Assembly (NCBI GenBank): GCA_016717335.1
Contig: JADKFS010000001.1
Coordinates: forward strand, 2,914,001-2,978,000
DNA from: Candidatus Ribeiella danica
Lineage (GTDB): Bacteria; Chloroflexota; Chloroflexia; Chloroflexales; Roseiflexaceae
Direction: 5' to 3'
Length of the DNA stretch: 64,000 nucleotides
Each line of letters starts with the position of its first letter. The stretch's first letter is position 1. A model generated the notes under the pieces. It was given only the letters and a program-made list of their open reading frames with translations, was not told where the DNA came from and searched no databases. Shown piece by piece: positions 1-10,278 of this stretch. Both the position numbers and the translations under genes were made by a program.

Positions 1-2
1 GA

Positions 3-2953
3 CCAACGGCCAGCGATCCCGAATCGACTGAAGTGGCGCTGGTCGACAATCGTTCGTCGTTCGTCGTTCGTCGTTCGTCGTTCGCCAAGGGGCTGCGCGC
101 CATCCGCGACCACCTGCTGGCCCACGGCCGCGCCGTCCTGCTGGTCGAGGCGCTGTTCCTCGGCGCGTTTGCGCTCATGGCGGCGCTGCGGGCGTACAAC
201 CCCGACCTGTGGCACCCGGTCTGGGGCGGCGAGAAGCCGTTCGAGTTCGGCCTGCTGAACGCCATCCTGCGCAGCCCGGTCATGCCGCCGTACGACCCGT
301 TCTTCAGCGACGGCACGATCAACTACTACTACTACGGCCTGTTCCTGGCCTCGCTGCCGATCAAGGCGACCGGCATCGCGCCGGCGGTCGGCTTCAACCT
401 GGTGATCGCGACGCTGTTCGCCTTCACGCTAGTCGGCGCGTTCGCGCTGGTGGCGCGGCTGGCCGGCCGCGCTTGCGCAGCGGGCTGCTCGGCGCGGCGT
501 TCGTGGCGCTGCTCGGCAACCTCGCCGCCGCCTTCCCGATCGGCCTCTCGCGCGGCCTGGGTCCCGTGCGCGAGGCGCTCGCGGGCGGGCTGGCCGGCTT
601 CGGCGACCGGCTGGGCGACTGGTTCTGGGGGCCGAGCCGCGTGATCTACGGCGACAAGCTGATCACGATCAACGAGTTCCCGTTCTGGAGCTACCTGTTC
701 GCCGATCTCCACCCGCACCTGATCGCGATGCCGATCGCGCTGATGGTGATCGCGCTGGCCTTTGAGCTGCTGGACAACCGACCCTTGGGGCTGGGGGCTA
801 GGGACTTGGGACTTGCCAAAGATTCCCAGCCCCAAGCCCCAAGCCCCAAGTCCCTAGTCCCGGCGTTGTCGCTGGTTGCGCTGGCCCTGGGCGCGCTGGC
901 GGTGACGAACCCCTGGGACGTGCCGACCTACGGCCTGCTGCTGGCGGGCGCGCTGTTCGGGCGGGCCTGGCTCGACCGCGCGTACGCGGGCCGGCGCCTG
1001 TGGGCCAGGCTGGGCGGCGCGCTGGCGCTGATCGGCGCGATCGGGCTGGCGGCGCTGCTGCTGTACCTGCCGTTCTTCCAGGGCTACGTGCGGCCGGTCG
1101 GCGTGAGCGGCATCGGCCTGGTGCGCGACGGGTCGCCGCTGGGCGCCTACCTGCTGATCTACGGGCTGTTCCTGGCCATCCTGGCGCCGTGGACGTTCGC
1201 GCTGGCGCTGCGGCTGCGGCCCGGCTTTCGGCGGCGCGTGCCCGCCGCGGCCGCCCCGCTTGAGGAGCCGGCCGAGAGCACCGCCGTGCTGGGGATCGTG
1301 GCGCGCCCGCCGTCGGCCACCGCCAGGCGAGCGACGCGCCTCGCGCTGGCCAGCGTCGTGCCGCTGCTGGCGATCCTGCTGGCCTTTCCGCAGCTCTCCT
1401 CGGTGGTCTGGCTGAGCCCCTGGTTTCTGAAAGCCGGGCTGCTCGCGCTCTCCTTCGTCGGCGCGGTGGTTTTGCTGGCGCGGCGGCTGCCGCGCGCGGC
1501 CTGGTTCGCCGCGTGGATGGCGACGGTCGCCTGGGCGGTCTCGCTGGGGGTCGAGCTGATCTACATCCGCGACCACCTCGACGGCGGCGACGCCTACCGC
1601 ATGAACACGGTGTTCAAGTTCGGGCTGCAGTCCTGGATCTTGATGGCGCTGGCGGCCGCCGTCGCGCTGCCGTGGCTGCTGCGCGGGCTGCGCCGGCTGG
1701 GCGCGGTCGCGCAGGGGCTCGGCTGGGCCATCCTGGCGACGCTGGTCGCGCTGGCGCTGGTGTTCCCGCTGGCGGGCGTGCCGAGCCGGCTGGCCTACCG
1801 GTTCGAAGGGGCGCCCGCGCCGACGCTCGACGGGCTGGCGTTTCTGGACACGGCCGAGTTCGACATCGCGCCCAGCAACATGGGCCTGCCCGGCGACGCG
1901 CCGGTCCATATCAGGCTGCGCGCCGACGGCGAGGCCATCCGCTGGCTGAACCAGAACATCGCCGGCTCGCCGGTCGTGCTGCAGTCCGACCTGTGGTTCT
2001 ACGTGACCTACGGCACGCGGGTCGCCGCCAACACCGGCCTGCCGACGATCGTCAGCCCGCTGCACGCCAGCGAGCAGCACGACCCGTTCCAGGTGAACGA
2101 GCGCGACCTGGAGGTGCAGCAGATCTATCGCACGACCGACCAGAGCGAGGCGCTGCGGCTGCTGTCGAAGTACCACGTCGGGTACGTGTACGTCGGGGCG
2201 ATCGAGCGCGCCGCCTACGGCGAGGCCGGCGCGGCCAAGTTCGACCGGATGGACGGCTCGTACCTCAGCACGGTCTACAAGAACGACGCTGTCAAGATCT
2301 TTCGGGTGAACGACAGCGTGTACGACTTCGCGGCCGACACCGTGCCGGCGAACCCGCCGTTCGCGGGCCAGCCGCAGGAGGAGTCGCCCGGCGCATCCGA
2401 GCAGCCCGCGCCCGCGGCCGAGCCCGCGGCTGAGCCGACCCCCGACACCGGCTCGCTCGAGCAGCTCGAGGCGCAGGTCGCGGCCGACCCGACCGCCGCC
2501 AGCCCGGCCTACCAGCTGGCGCAGCGCTACCGCGACCAGGGGCGCTTCGACGACGCGGCCAGGGTGCTCGAGCCGGCCGCGCGCGCCCACCCGAAAGACG
2601 TGGCGGTCAGCCAGTTCTGGGGCGATATTCTGCGCGACGGCGGGCGCCCGGCCGAGGCCGAGGCGGCCTACCGCGCGGCCACCGCGGCCGAGCCGACCGC
2701 CGGCAACTACAACAAGCTCGGCGTGGAGCTGCTGCACTGGGGCCAGCTCGACAAGGCCGCCGAGGCGCTGAACCTGGCGGTCGCCGCCGACCCGAGCGTG
2801 GCCGAGCCCTACTTCCACCTTGGCGAGATCTACGAGCAGCAGGGCCAGAGCGACCGCGCGGCCGAGCAGTACCAGAGCTACCTGAACATCGCCGGGCCAA
2901 ACGAGCGCTACCGCGCCGCGGCAGCCCAGGCGCTTGAGCGGCTGAAGAAGTGA
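3..2953 (+). CDS. YYY-family (DUF2298) membrane protein with C-terminal TPRs, 5'-partial, one frameshift
   Basis: Large polytopic membrane protein of the DUF2298 / Chlor_Arch_YYY family, whose function is unknown (a GT-C-like glycosyltransferase role is often guessed). The family hallmark INYYYYG is encoded near 320-340. About a dozen hydrophobic segments follow, then a soluble domain and a C-terminal TPR block (roughly 2450-2940). Reading is open to the window edge with no convincing start, and the downstream paralogue has about 120 extra N-terminal residues, so the true start lies outside. Codons run in one frame to about 475 (..ALVARLAGR) and continue in the next frame (..SGLLGAAFVALLGN), which implies one deleted base near 465-485: a real mutation or a sequencing error. 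The stop overlaps the start of the next paralogue (TGATG), so the two are cotranslated. Confidence 0.85.
798..857. repeat. word-built inverted repeat inside the DUF2298 gene
   Basis: Twelve-base arms CTAGGGACTTGG (798-809) and CCAAGTCCCTAG (846-857) flank a loop made of tandem 'CCCCAAG' words. The insert keeps the reading frame and adds a low-complexity stretch between two membrane segments. Similar word-built segments occur inside other genes of this window. Confidence 0.75.
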
Positions 2954-5628
2954 TGCTGTTAGACCTCTTGATCTGGTGGCTCACGGCTCAGGCGTTCGGC
3001 CTGGCCGGGCTGCCGCTGACACTGTTCCTGTTTCGGGCGCTGCCCGATCGCGGCTACGCGTTCGGCAAGACGCTCGGCCTGCTGCTGGCCGGCTACCTGG
3101 CCTGGCTGCTGGCGATGCTCGGGCTGGCGCCGTTCGGCCGTGGCCTGGTGCTGGTTTGCGCCGTCGCCGTCGCCGCGATTGGCTTGCTTGTGAACCGGGC
3201 CCAAGCGCCAAGCGCCAAGCCCCAAGCCCCAAGCCTCGCGCCCCAAACTTCAGGCGCCCCCGGCGACGCGCTAGCAAGCCGGCTCGCGGCGCTGCGCGGC
3301 TGGCTCGCGCAGCACTGGCGCATGGTGCTGGCGTACGAGGCGATCTTCGCGCTGGCGCTGGTCGCGCTGGCGATCTTGCGCAGCTACGACTACCAGATCC
3401 TGATCAGCCCGAACCCGTGGGGCACCGAGCGCCCGATGGACTACGCGCTGTTCAACGCGATCCGCCGCAGCACCAGCTTCCCGCCGCACGACCCCTGGCT
3501 GGCCGGCTACAGCATCAACTACTACTACTTCGGCTACCTGCTCATGGCGATGGTGTCGCTCGCCAGCGGCGTGGGCTGGGGCGCGGCTTACAACCTCTCG
3601 CTCGCGCTGGTCTTCGCGCTGACGGCGCTGGGGGTGGCGGGGATCATCTGGAACCTGATTGTGCTGACCGTGGGAGACCAAGGACGAAAGACGAAAGACC
3701 AAGACCTCGATAGGCGCGCACGAGTTGGTCCTTGGTCGTTGGCCCTTGGTCGGCTTGGGGCGGCGCTGCTCACGATCGTCCTGGTGCTGCTGGCCGGCAA
3801 CCAGGGCGGCGCGCTGCAGGTCGCCAGCGGGACCCACATGATCATGGCGCTCCAGGGGCCGGACATGGCCCGCGCGGTCGCGAACGGCCTGGGCGCGCGC
3901 CAGCCGCTGCGGATCGACCCGCCGTTCAAGGGCTGGGAGTACGAGGGCACCAGTGTGATCACGCCGACCGACCGGATCGCCGACTTCGACTGGTGGCCGC
4001 CGTCGCGCGCCGTCTGGGACAGCTTCCCCGACCCGGCCGACCCGGCCGCGCAGCCGTCCCGGCGCTACTCGATCACCGAGTTCCCGTTCTTCTCGTTCTG
4101 GCTCGGCGACATGCACCCGCACGTGATGTCGCTGCCGTTTGGGCTGCTGGCGCTGGCGCTGGCGCTGCAGACCCTGGCGCGCCCGAGCGCGCCGGCCTAC
4201 GGGCTGAGCCGGCGCGGCTGGGCCGAGCTGGCGCTGACCGGGATCGTGCTGGGCAGCCTGTACGTGATCAACAGCTGGGATCTCCCCACCTACATCCTGC
4301 TGTTCCTCGGCGCGCTGCTGCTGCTGTACGTTCGGCTGGGCGCCGCCCCCGCCGGCATGGGCCAGGCCGCGGGCGACGAGCCCGGCTCGCCGCTCCGGCG
4401 CGTCTGGTGGCGCCACTACGCCACCCAGGCTGCCAGCGCGCTGCTGGCGGCGTTCGTGCTGTTCGCGCCGTTCTACCTGACCTTCCACTCGCTGGTGGGC
4501 AGCAAGGAGCCGCTCGTCGGCCTGCCGATCCTCGCGACGCTCACGCGCACGATCGGGCTCGTGACATGGTCGCGAACGCCGCTGCAGAACTTCCTGGCGA
4601 TCTTCGGGCTGTTCCTGCTGCCGCTCGCGGTCTACGTCGTCGCCCAGGGCCGCGGCGAGCAGCCGAACACCGACGCTCTGCCGAGCGGGATCGTCTCGCG
4701 CGCGCCCGCGCTGTCGCTCTCGCCCGCGTCATGGCGCCACTTCCCGTGGGTCATCCTGGCGACGCTGCTGGTCGGAATCCTGATCGGCTTCCCGCTGCTG
4801 GTGCTGCTGGCGCTGGCGGTGTACGCGGCCAAGCTGGCGATCGACCACGCCGCGCGGCCGGCGCCGGCCTTCGCGCTGTGGGCCTGCGCGCTGGTCTGCC
4901 TGATCTGCTTCGGCACCGAGGTGGTGTACATCCGCGACGTCTTCGAGTCGCGCATGAACACGATCTTCAAGTTCTACTACCAGGCCTGGCTGATCTGGGG
5001 CGTGCTGGCGGGGTATGCGCTGTGGTGGATCTTCACCCGTTCGAACGTTCAAACGTTCAAACGTTCAAACGTTGGGCGTTGGTCCTTGGTCGTCTTCGCC
5101 GCCGTCTTCGCCGCGCTGCTGGCCGGCGCGCTGGTCTACCCGTGGCTGACGGCCGGCAAGGCGCTGCGCGAGGGCACCTTCGTGGGGCTGGACGGCACGA
5201 CGCCGCGCGAGCGCACGCCGGACGGGGCCGCCGCGATCGCCTGGCTGCGCGACAACGCGCCCGGCGACGCGGTCGTGCTGGAGGGCGTCGGGGACTCGTA
5301 CGACCTCGGCGGCCAGGGCTTCGGTCAGGTCGCCGGCAGCACCGGGCTGGCGACAGTGCTGGGCTGGCCGGGCCACGAGGAGCAGTGGCGCGGCGGCGAC
5401 CCGGACGGGCAGGCGCAGATCGCCCCGCGCAAGAGCGACGTCGCGACGATCTACGGCTCGGCCGACCCGCTGGCGGCCGGCGCGCTGCTGAAGAAGTACG
5501 GCGTCGACTTCATCTACGTCGGCCCGACCGAGCGCGCGCTGTACCCGCCGGAAGGGCTGGCCAAGCTGACGCAGCTCGCCGACGTGGCCTTCCCGTCGGG
5601 CGAGGTGACCATTTATCGCGTCAAGTAG
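2953..5628 (+). CDS. YYY-family (DUF2298) membrane protein
   Basis: Full-length 891-residue paralogue of the preceding gene. It has N-terminal membrane segments, a hydrophilic linker, the family signature INYYYFG (encoded near 3510-3535), conserved EFPFFSFWLGDMHPH (near 4080-4120), the VYIRDVFESRMNTIFKFYY stretch (near 4925-4980) and a soluble C-terminal tail. It lacks the TPR block of its neighbour. I chose ATG 2953, which overlaps the upstream TGA; a GTG lies one codon earlier. The coding sequence carries three in-frame inserts made of short repeated words (near 3196-3246, 3671-3757 and 5039-5096), all in linkers between predicted membrane segments. A role in cell-surface glycan or lipid assembly is possible but unproven. 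Confidence 0.88.
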   Translation: MLLDLLIWWLTAQAFGLAGLPLTLFLFRALPDRGYAFGKTLGLLLAGYLAWLLAMLGLAPFGRGLVLVCAVAVAAIGLLVNRAQAPSAKPQAPSLAPQTSGAPGDALASRLAALRGWLAQHWRMVLAYEAIFALALVALAILRSYDYQILISPNPWGTERPMDYALFNAIRRSTSFPPHDPWLAGYSINYYYFGYLLMAMVSLASGVGWGAAYNLSLALVFALTALGVAGIIWNLIVLTVGDQGRKTKDQDLDRRARVGPWSLALGRLGAALLTIVLVLLAGNQGGALQVASGTHMIMALQGPDMARAVANGLGARQPLRIDPPFKGWEYEGTSVITPTDRIADFDWWPPSRAVWDSFPDPADPAAQPSRRYSITEFPFFSFWLGDMHPHVMSLPFGLLALALALQTLARPSAPAYGLSRRGWAELALTGIVLGSLYVINSWDLPTYILLFLGALLLLYVRLGAAPAGMGQAAGDEPGSPLRRVWWRHYATQAASALLAAFVLFAPFYLTFHSLVGSKEPLVGLPILATLTRTIGLVTWSRTPLQNFLAIFGLFLLPLAVYVVAQGRGEQPNTDALPSGIVSRAPALSLSPASWRHFPWVILATLLVGILIGFPLLVLLALAVYAAKLAIDHAARPAPAFALWACALVCLICFGTEVVYIRDVFESRMNTIFKFYYQAWLIWGVLAGYALWWIFTRSNVQTFKRSNVGRWSLVVFAAVFAALLAGALVYPWLTAGKALREGTFVGLDGTTPRERTPDGAAAIAWLRDNAPGDAVVLEGVGDSYDLGGQGFGQVAGSTGLATVLGWPGHEEQWRGGDPDGQAQIAPRKSDVATIYGSADPLAAGALLKKYGVDFIYVGPTERALYPPEGLAKLTQLADVAFPSGEVTIYRVK
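3671..3757. repeat. in-frame word-built hairpin inside a DUF2298 gene
   Basis: The left arm uses tandem 'GACGAAA' and 'ACCAAG' words and the right arm uses 'CCTTGGTCGTTGG' words; ACCAAGGAC pairs with GTCCTTGGT. The insert is translated as a charged loop between hydrophobic segments. Confidence 0.7.
5039..5096. repeat. in-frame 'ACGTTCAA' word array in a DUF2298 gene
   Basis: Four tandem copies of a seven-base word (CGTTCAA) followed by a 'TTGGTCCTTGG' word. The same word recurs at 8977-9012 inside a different gene and at 24595-24626 at the end of the SURF1 gene. Confidence 0.75.
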
Positions 5629-5716
5629 TCAGTAGTCAGCAACCAGTAGTCAGTACCGCTGAGATTCAATGGGCATCATCGGTACCGACTACTGACATCT
5701 GACTACCGACTACTGG
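5629..5716. terminator. word-repeat hairpin between convergent genes
   Basis: Tandem 'AGTAGTCAGTAGTCAG' words on the left are mirrored by 'CTACTGACATCTGACTAC' words on the right, giving an imperfect stem between two converging genes. The first word starts at the TAG stop of the DUF2298 gene and the last ends at the TAG stop of the opposing ABC gene. It fits a bidirectional terminator, but there is no U-tract, so this is inference. Confidence 0.55.
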
Positions 5717-7596
5717 CTATCGGTACCCCTCCGCCTGCATCTCGAACAGCCGCGCGTAGGTGCCGCCGCGCGCCAGCAGCTCGACGTGCGACCCCAGCTC
5801 GCTGATCTGGCCGCCCTCGAACACGGCGATCTTATCGGCCATGCGCACCGTGCTGAAGCGGTGGCTGATCAGCACGGCGATCTTGCCGGCGGTCAGGTCG
5901 CGGAAGCGCTGGAAGATCTCGTACTCGCGCTCGGCGTCGAGCGCGGCGGTCGGCTCGTCGAGCACCAGCACCTCGCTGTCGCGCATGAACGCGCGGCTGA
6001 GCGCGATCTTCTGCCACTGCCCGCCCGAGAGCTCGTGGCCCTGGTTGAACCAGCGCCCCAGCATTGTGTCCATGCCCTCGGGCAGCTCGGCCACCACCTC
6101 GTCGGCGCCGCCGCGCTCGGCCGAGGTCGAGAGCCGCTCCTCGTCGTCCAGCCGGTCGATCTGCCCGAAGCCGATGTTCTCCTTCGCCGTCAGCTGGTAG
6201 CGCACGAAGTCCTGGAAGATCACGCCGATCCGCAGGCGCAGCTCGTCGGGATCGTACTCGCGCAGGTCGACGCCGTCGAGCAGGATCGCCCCCTCGGTCG
6301 GGTCGTACAGCCGCGTCAGCAGCTTGATCAGCGTGGTCTTGCCGGCGCCGTTCGGCCCGACCAGCGCGATCTTCTCGCCCGGCTCGATCACCAGGTTCAC
6401 GTCGCGCAGCGCCCAGCCCTCGCGGCCGGGGTAGCGGAACGAGACGTGGCGGAACTCCAGGCCGCGCTCGAAGTGCAGCGGCATTACGGCCGGCCGCTCG
6501 GGCGCCGACATCTGCGGCATCAGCTGCATGAAGCTGAACAGGTTGTCCATGAACAGGCCGTTCTCGTACAGCCGGTTCATGTTGTCGAACAGTCCCTGGA
6601 ACGTGCCCTGGCTGTTGCGGAACAGCGCCAGGTAGAGCGTCATGCTGCCGAGCGTGATCAGGCCGCCGGCCGCCTCGTAGATGATCCAGGCGTAGGCCGC
6701 GTAGTAGCTGGCCGACGCGACCATGCCCCAGATCAGGCTGATCATCGAGCGCCGCCGCGCCAGGTGCTCGTCCTCGTTGAAGAACTTCCAGAACATGTCG
6801 GTGTAGCGCTTGAGCAGCGGCTCGCCCAGCCCGAACAGCTTGACCTCCTTGACGCTGTTGTCGACCGTCAGCACGTGCTCGAGGTACTGCATGCGGCGAA
6901 ACTCGGGCGCGCGCCAGGTCAGCAGCCGGAACTGCAGGCCGCTGAACTTGTTCTGGGCGATGAACGACGGGATCGTCGCGCCGAACAGGATCAGCGCGAT
7001 CAGCGGGCTGAAGGCCAGCAGCGCGACCGCGAACGAGGCCAGCGTGATCAGGTTCTGCACCACCAGGAAGCCGCCGTTGATGATCCCGAGCGCGCGGAAG
7101 TCGGCCTCGCGCCGGGCGTTCTGCAGCTTATCGTAGAAGCTGGCATCCTCGAAGTACTGCAGGTCGAGCGCGAGCGCCTTGCGGATCACCGCGGTGTTGA
7201 TGTGGTGGCCCAGCCGCGCGTTTAGGCATGCTCGGTCAGCCGGCGCACCTGCGAGATGATCGAGCTGACCATCAGCAGCGCGAACTCGATCGCCAGAAAT
7301 GGCAGCGCGGCGGTCAGGCCGGCCTGCGGCGCGACCTTCGCGGCGATCGATCCGACCACCGAGTCGACGATCAGCTTGCCGACATAGGCCTGCGAGAGCG
7401 GCAGCGCCGCGCTCAGCAGCGTGAGCGTGGCCATCACGATCGTGTTGCGCTTGTCGGCGTCCCAGACCAGCTTGAACGCTCCGGGGATGTTGCCGTAGGC
7501 GGTGCGCGCGTCCTTCATCCGCTCGCGCCAGGTCTTCGCCGGCTCAGAATCGTTCTGCGGCCGGCTGCCGTGCCGCCGCGTCGGGGTAGCAATCAT
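5717..7596 (-). pseudogene. ABC exporter (membrane + ATPase half-transporter), split by a frameshift
   Basis: An ABC transporter of the type with fused transmembrane and nucleotide-binding domains. The N-terminal 124 residues (7596-7222) end ..QVRRLTEHA with a stop. The next frame resumes with ..NARLGHHINTAVIRKALALDLQYFED, restoring family continuity if one base is added near 7222-7226. The ATPase domain has Walker A GPNGAGKTT, signature LSGGQWQKIALSRAF, Walker B VLVLDEPTAALD and the H-loop ISHRFSTV. The start at 7596 follows an ATGAGGT ribosome site. The rest of the gene looks intact, so either a recent mutation or a sequence error is possible. The substrate cannot be told. Confidence 0.8.
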
Positions 7597-7664
7597 AGAA
7601 CCTCATGTGTGTAGGCTCGCGCCCGGAATCGGGCGGGGGGCGTTGCCGCGCTCCGGCCCGCCTC

Positions 7665-7713
7665 AGCGCGTGGGGTGCGGGAGCGGCTCCGCCGCTCCCG
7701 CACCCCACGCGCT
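7665..7713. repeat. 49-bp perfect hairpin with 3-base loop
   Basis: Two 23-base arms pair perfectly around a TCC loop (7688-7690). It lies in the 400-bp divergent intergenic region 7597-7995. The rest of that region includes an unusually AT-rich stretch (about 7775-7870) that probably holds the two divergent promoters; I could not place -35/-10 pairs with confidence. Confidence 0.8.
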
Positions 7714-7995
7714 CGGATTCGTTGAGAGAAGCGAGTCCCGTGGACAAGCTTTCGCCAGGCCGCGAGCAGTCGAAATAGATATTAAAGCCATATATAATCA
7801 ACAGAATGAAATAATACCACAAAAAGTGTAATTTTGTAATCGGGCCTGAGTATGGGATTGTAATTTGTGACAGCGCTTATTGTAGCATGGCGATGTGACA
7901 GATCGTGTCATTCAAAAAATAGACCACTGCCAATCGAAACCTTGTCTTGTGCTACAATCCCGACAGGTGTTTGGCAGGTATCGGAAAGGCCGCAG

Positions 7996-10080
7996 ATGCA
8001 AGCTGCGCAGGAGAGGACAACGACGCAACGCGCGCCGCTGGCGGTGGCTTCCTGGGCGACCGCGCTGATCGTGCTGGCGCTCGCCGGTCTCGCGCTGGCG
8101 CCACGCGCGCTCGGCCTGGCCGACTTCCTCACCACCGACGAGGTGTACAACTGGATGCCGCGGATCGACCGTTTCAGCGGGGCGATCGCAGACGGGCGCT
8201 GGGCCGACACGGTGCTGACCGGCCACCCCGGCATCACGCTGCTGTGGCTCGGCCAGCTCGGCCTGGCGCTCAAGCGCGCGGCGATCGCGGCGGGCTGGCC
8301 GGCTCCGGCCACCGCGCTCGATCAGCTGGCCTGGCTGCGGCTGCCGGCGGCCCTGCTCGAAACGCTGTCCGTGCCGATCGGCTACCTGCTGCTGCGCCGC
8401 CTGGTCGCGCCCGCGACGGCGCTGATCGCCGGGCTGCTGTGGGCCACCGCGCCCTACCTGGTCGCGCACTCGCGCTTCTACCATCTCGACGCGCTGCTGA
8501 CGACGTTTGTGACCCTGAGCGTGCTGTGCGCGCTGATCGCCAGCCGCTCAGGCGCGCGCCCGCTCCGCTGGGTGGTTGCATCTGGTATCTTCGCCGGGCT
8601 GGCGCTGCTGACCAAGGGCCCGGCGCTCATCCTGCTGCCGGCGGTCGGGCTGCTGCTGCTCTGGCGGGCGCCCGCGCCGACGCTCGCGGCGCGCCTGCTG
8701 CGTACAATCGGGCTGTACGCGCTGTGGCTTGCCGCGGCGGCGGCGGTCTTCGCGCTGCTCTGGCCGGCCATGTGGGTCGACCCGCGCCACGCGATCCGCT
8801 CGTTTCTGACCGTGATCGTCACCAACGGCGGTCGGCCGAACGGCGCCGGGCAGTTCTTCCTCGGCAATGCGGTGGGCGACCCCGGCCCGCTGTTCTACCT
8901 GGTCGCCGACCTGTTCCGTGCGACGCCGGCGATGATGGTCGGGCTGCTGGGAGCGCCGCTCGCCCTCTGGTCAGGTGCGTTCAAACGTTCAAACGTTCGA
9001 ACGTTCAAACGCCCTTGGCCGGAAGAGCGTCGCACCCTCCTGGCGCTGCTGGCGTTCGTGGCGCTCTGGACGCTGGTGATGACGCTCGGGCCGAAGAAGT
9101 TCGACCGCTACACGCTGCCGACCTGGCCGGCCCTGCTGGTGCTGTCAGCGGCCGGCTGGAAGCTCTGGCTGTGGGACGCGCCGGCCGTCCTGCTCGCGCG
9201 CCGGCCCGGGCTTGCCCCCGCGCTCGTCAAGGCTGCCAGGGGCGCGCTGCTGGCCCTGCTGGTCGTGGCCGAGGGCGCCGCGCTGCTCCAATATCACCCC
9301 TACTACCTGAGCTACTACAGCCCGCTGCTGGGCGGGGGTGCGGCGGCGCAGCGCGCGCTGCTGATCGGCTGGGGCGAGGGGATGGACCAGGTCGGCGCCT
9401 ACCTGAGCGGGCGGCCCGACATCCAGTACGGCCCGGTGCTCTCGGTGCTGCCGCGCACGCTGCAGCCGTTCGTGCCGGTGCCGGTCAAGGACGTGCTGGA
9501 CATCGACGACGGCCCAGCCAACTACGCCGTGGTCTACCTGGAGTCGGTCCAGCTTGGCGAGAACGCCGCGATCTACGACCGGATTCGGCAGACCTTGCCG
9601 CTGCACCGCGTGACGATCCACGGGATCGACTACGCCGAGATCTACCAGCTGCCGCGCCCGTTCGACCGGCCGATCGGGGCGCAGTTCGGCGACGCGCTGC
9701 TGCTGCGCGGCGTGACGGTCGCGCGCGAGCCGGGCCGGCTGGTCGTGACGCCCGCCTGGGATGTGCGCGCGCGGCCCGCGGCCGACTATTCCCTCTTCGT
9801 CCACCTGATCGACGGCGACGGGCGCACGATCGCCCGCGTCGACATCCCGCCGGGCGGGGGCGGCGGCCAGCCCACCAGCGCCTGGCAGACCGGCCAGCAG
9901 GTCGCGGTGCCCCTGCCGCTCACACTGCCCGAGCCGCTAGCGGGCGGCGACTATCGCGTCACGCTGGGCGTGTACGATCCGCAGAGCGGCCAGCGGCTGC
10001 CGTTCGCCGGGGGCGTCGCCGCCGCCCCCGCGCTGGATGGGCCGGACGCCCTGCTGCTCGATACCGTCGAGTTACCCTGA
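7996..10080 (+). CDS. ArnT-like / GT39-family membrane glycosyltransferase
   Basis: A 694-residue GT-C membrane protein. The acidic pair typical of dolichyl-phosphate-mannose or ArnT-type enzymes sits in the first periplasmic loop (LTTDEVYNWMPRIDRF, about residues 45-60). Roughly ten hydrophobic segments follow, then a KKFDRYTLPTWP loop motif seen in this family. A C-terminal soluble domain (about 560-694) looks like a beta-sandwich. It probably transfers a sugar from a lipid-phosphate donor to a surface acceptor; donor and acceptor are unknown. I chose ATG 7996, behind a GGAAAGG site, over a longer open frame. A word-repeat insert (8977-9012) lies between two membrane segments. Confidence 0.8.
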   Translation: MQAAQERTTTQRAPLAVASWATALIVLALAGLALAPRALGLADFLTTDEVYNWMPRIDRFSGAIADGRWADTVLTGHPGITLLWLGQLGLALKRAAIAAGWPAPATALDQLAWLRLPAALLETLSVPIGYLLLRRLVAPATALIAGLLWATAPYLVAHSRFYHLDALLTTFVTLSVLCALIASRSGARPLRWVVASGIFAGLALLTKGPALILLPAVGLLLLWRAPAPTLAARLLRTIGLYALWLAAAAAVFALLWPAMWVDPRHAIRSFLTVIVTNGGRPNGAGQFFLGNAVGDPGPLFYLVADLFRATPAMMVGLLGAPLALWSGAFKRSNVRTFKRPWPEERRTLLALLAFVALWTLVMTLGPKKFDRYTLPTWPALLVLSAAGWKLWLWDAPAVLLARRPGLAPALVKAARGALLALLVVAEGAALLQYHPYYLSYYSPLLGGGAAAQRALLIGWGEGMDQVGAYLSGRPDIQYGPVLSVLPRTLQPFVPVPVKDVLDIDDGPANYAVVYLESVQLGENAAIYDRIRQTLPLHRVTIHGIDYAEIYQLPRPFDRPIGAQFGDALLLRGVTVAREPGRLVVTPAWDVRARPAADYSLFVHLIDGDGRTIARVDIPPGGGGGQPTSAWQTGQQVAVPLPLTLPEPLAGGDYRVTLGVYDPQSGQRLPFAGGVAAAPALDGPDALLLDTVELP
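8977..9012. repeat. in-frame 'ACGTTCAA' near-palindrome inside the ArnT-like gene
   Basis: The 36-base segment is made of ACGTTCAA/ACGTTCGA words and is nearly self-complementary end to end. It encodes a basic loop (AFKRSNVRTFKRP). The same word family occurs at 5039-5096. Confidence 0.75.
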
Positions 10081-10098
10081 GCGTTGTAGATATTAGGG

Positions 10099-10180
10099 AT
10101 GGTTCAATTCCAGGGATTTCGCCTTGCCGCTGTACGGGCGCGATCTATCGCGCCCCTACGCCTTTGGGGCATTGAACCAT
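10099..10180. repeat. 82-bp MITE-like element with terminal inverted repeats
   Basis: Ends are perfect 10-base inverted repeats ATGGTTCAAT and ATTGAACCAT. The interior has a near-palindrome GGGCGCGATCTATCGCGCCC plus a small 'CCTTTGGGG' stem. It starts 18 bp after the preceding stop codon. Related elements lie at 12975-13279, 14065-14152 and 20751-21031. The following 10185-10262 carries an inverted 'AGATTGCAG / CTGCAATCT' word repeat just before the patatin ribosome site. Confidence 0.75.
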
Positions 10181-10278
10181 GCTTAGATTGCAGCTTGTAG
10201 ATCGGCCGGACACTCGATGATTCGTAATCTGCAATCTGCAATCTGCAGTCTGCAATTCACACCACCAGGAGGCACACG

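Noticed and set aside
854..2818. Long antisense open frame opposite the first DUF2298 gene
   Set aside because: High GC gives long shadow frames; the composition (Arg, Gln, Ala) is that of an antisense frame and the plus strand has a recognised family.
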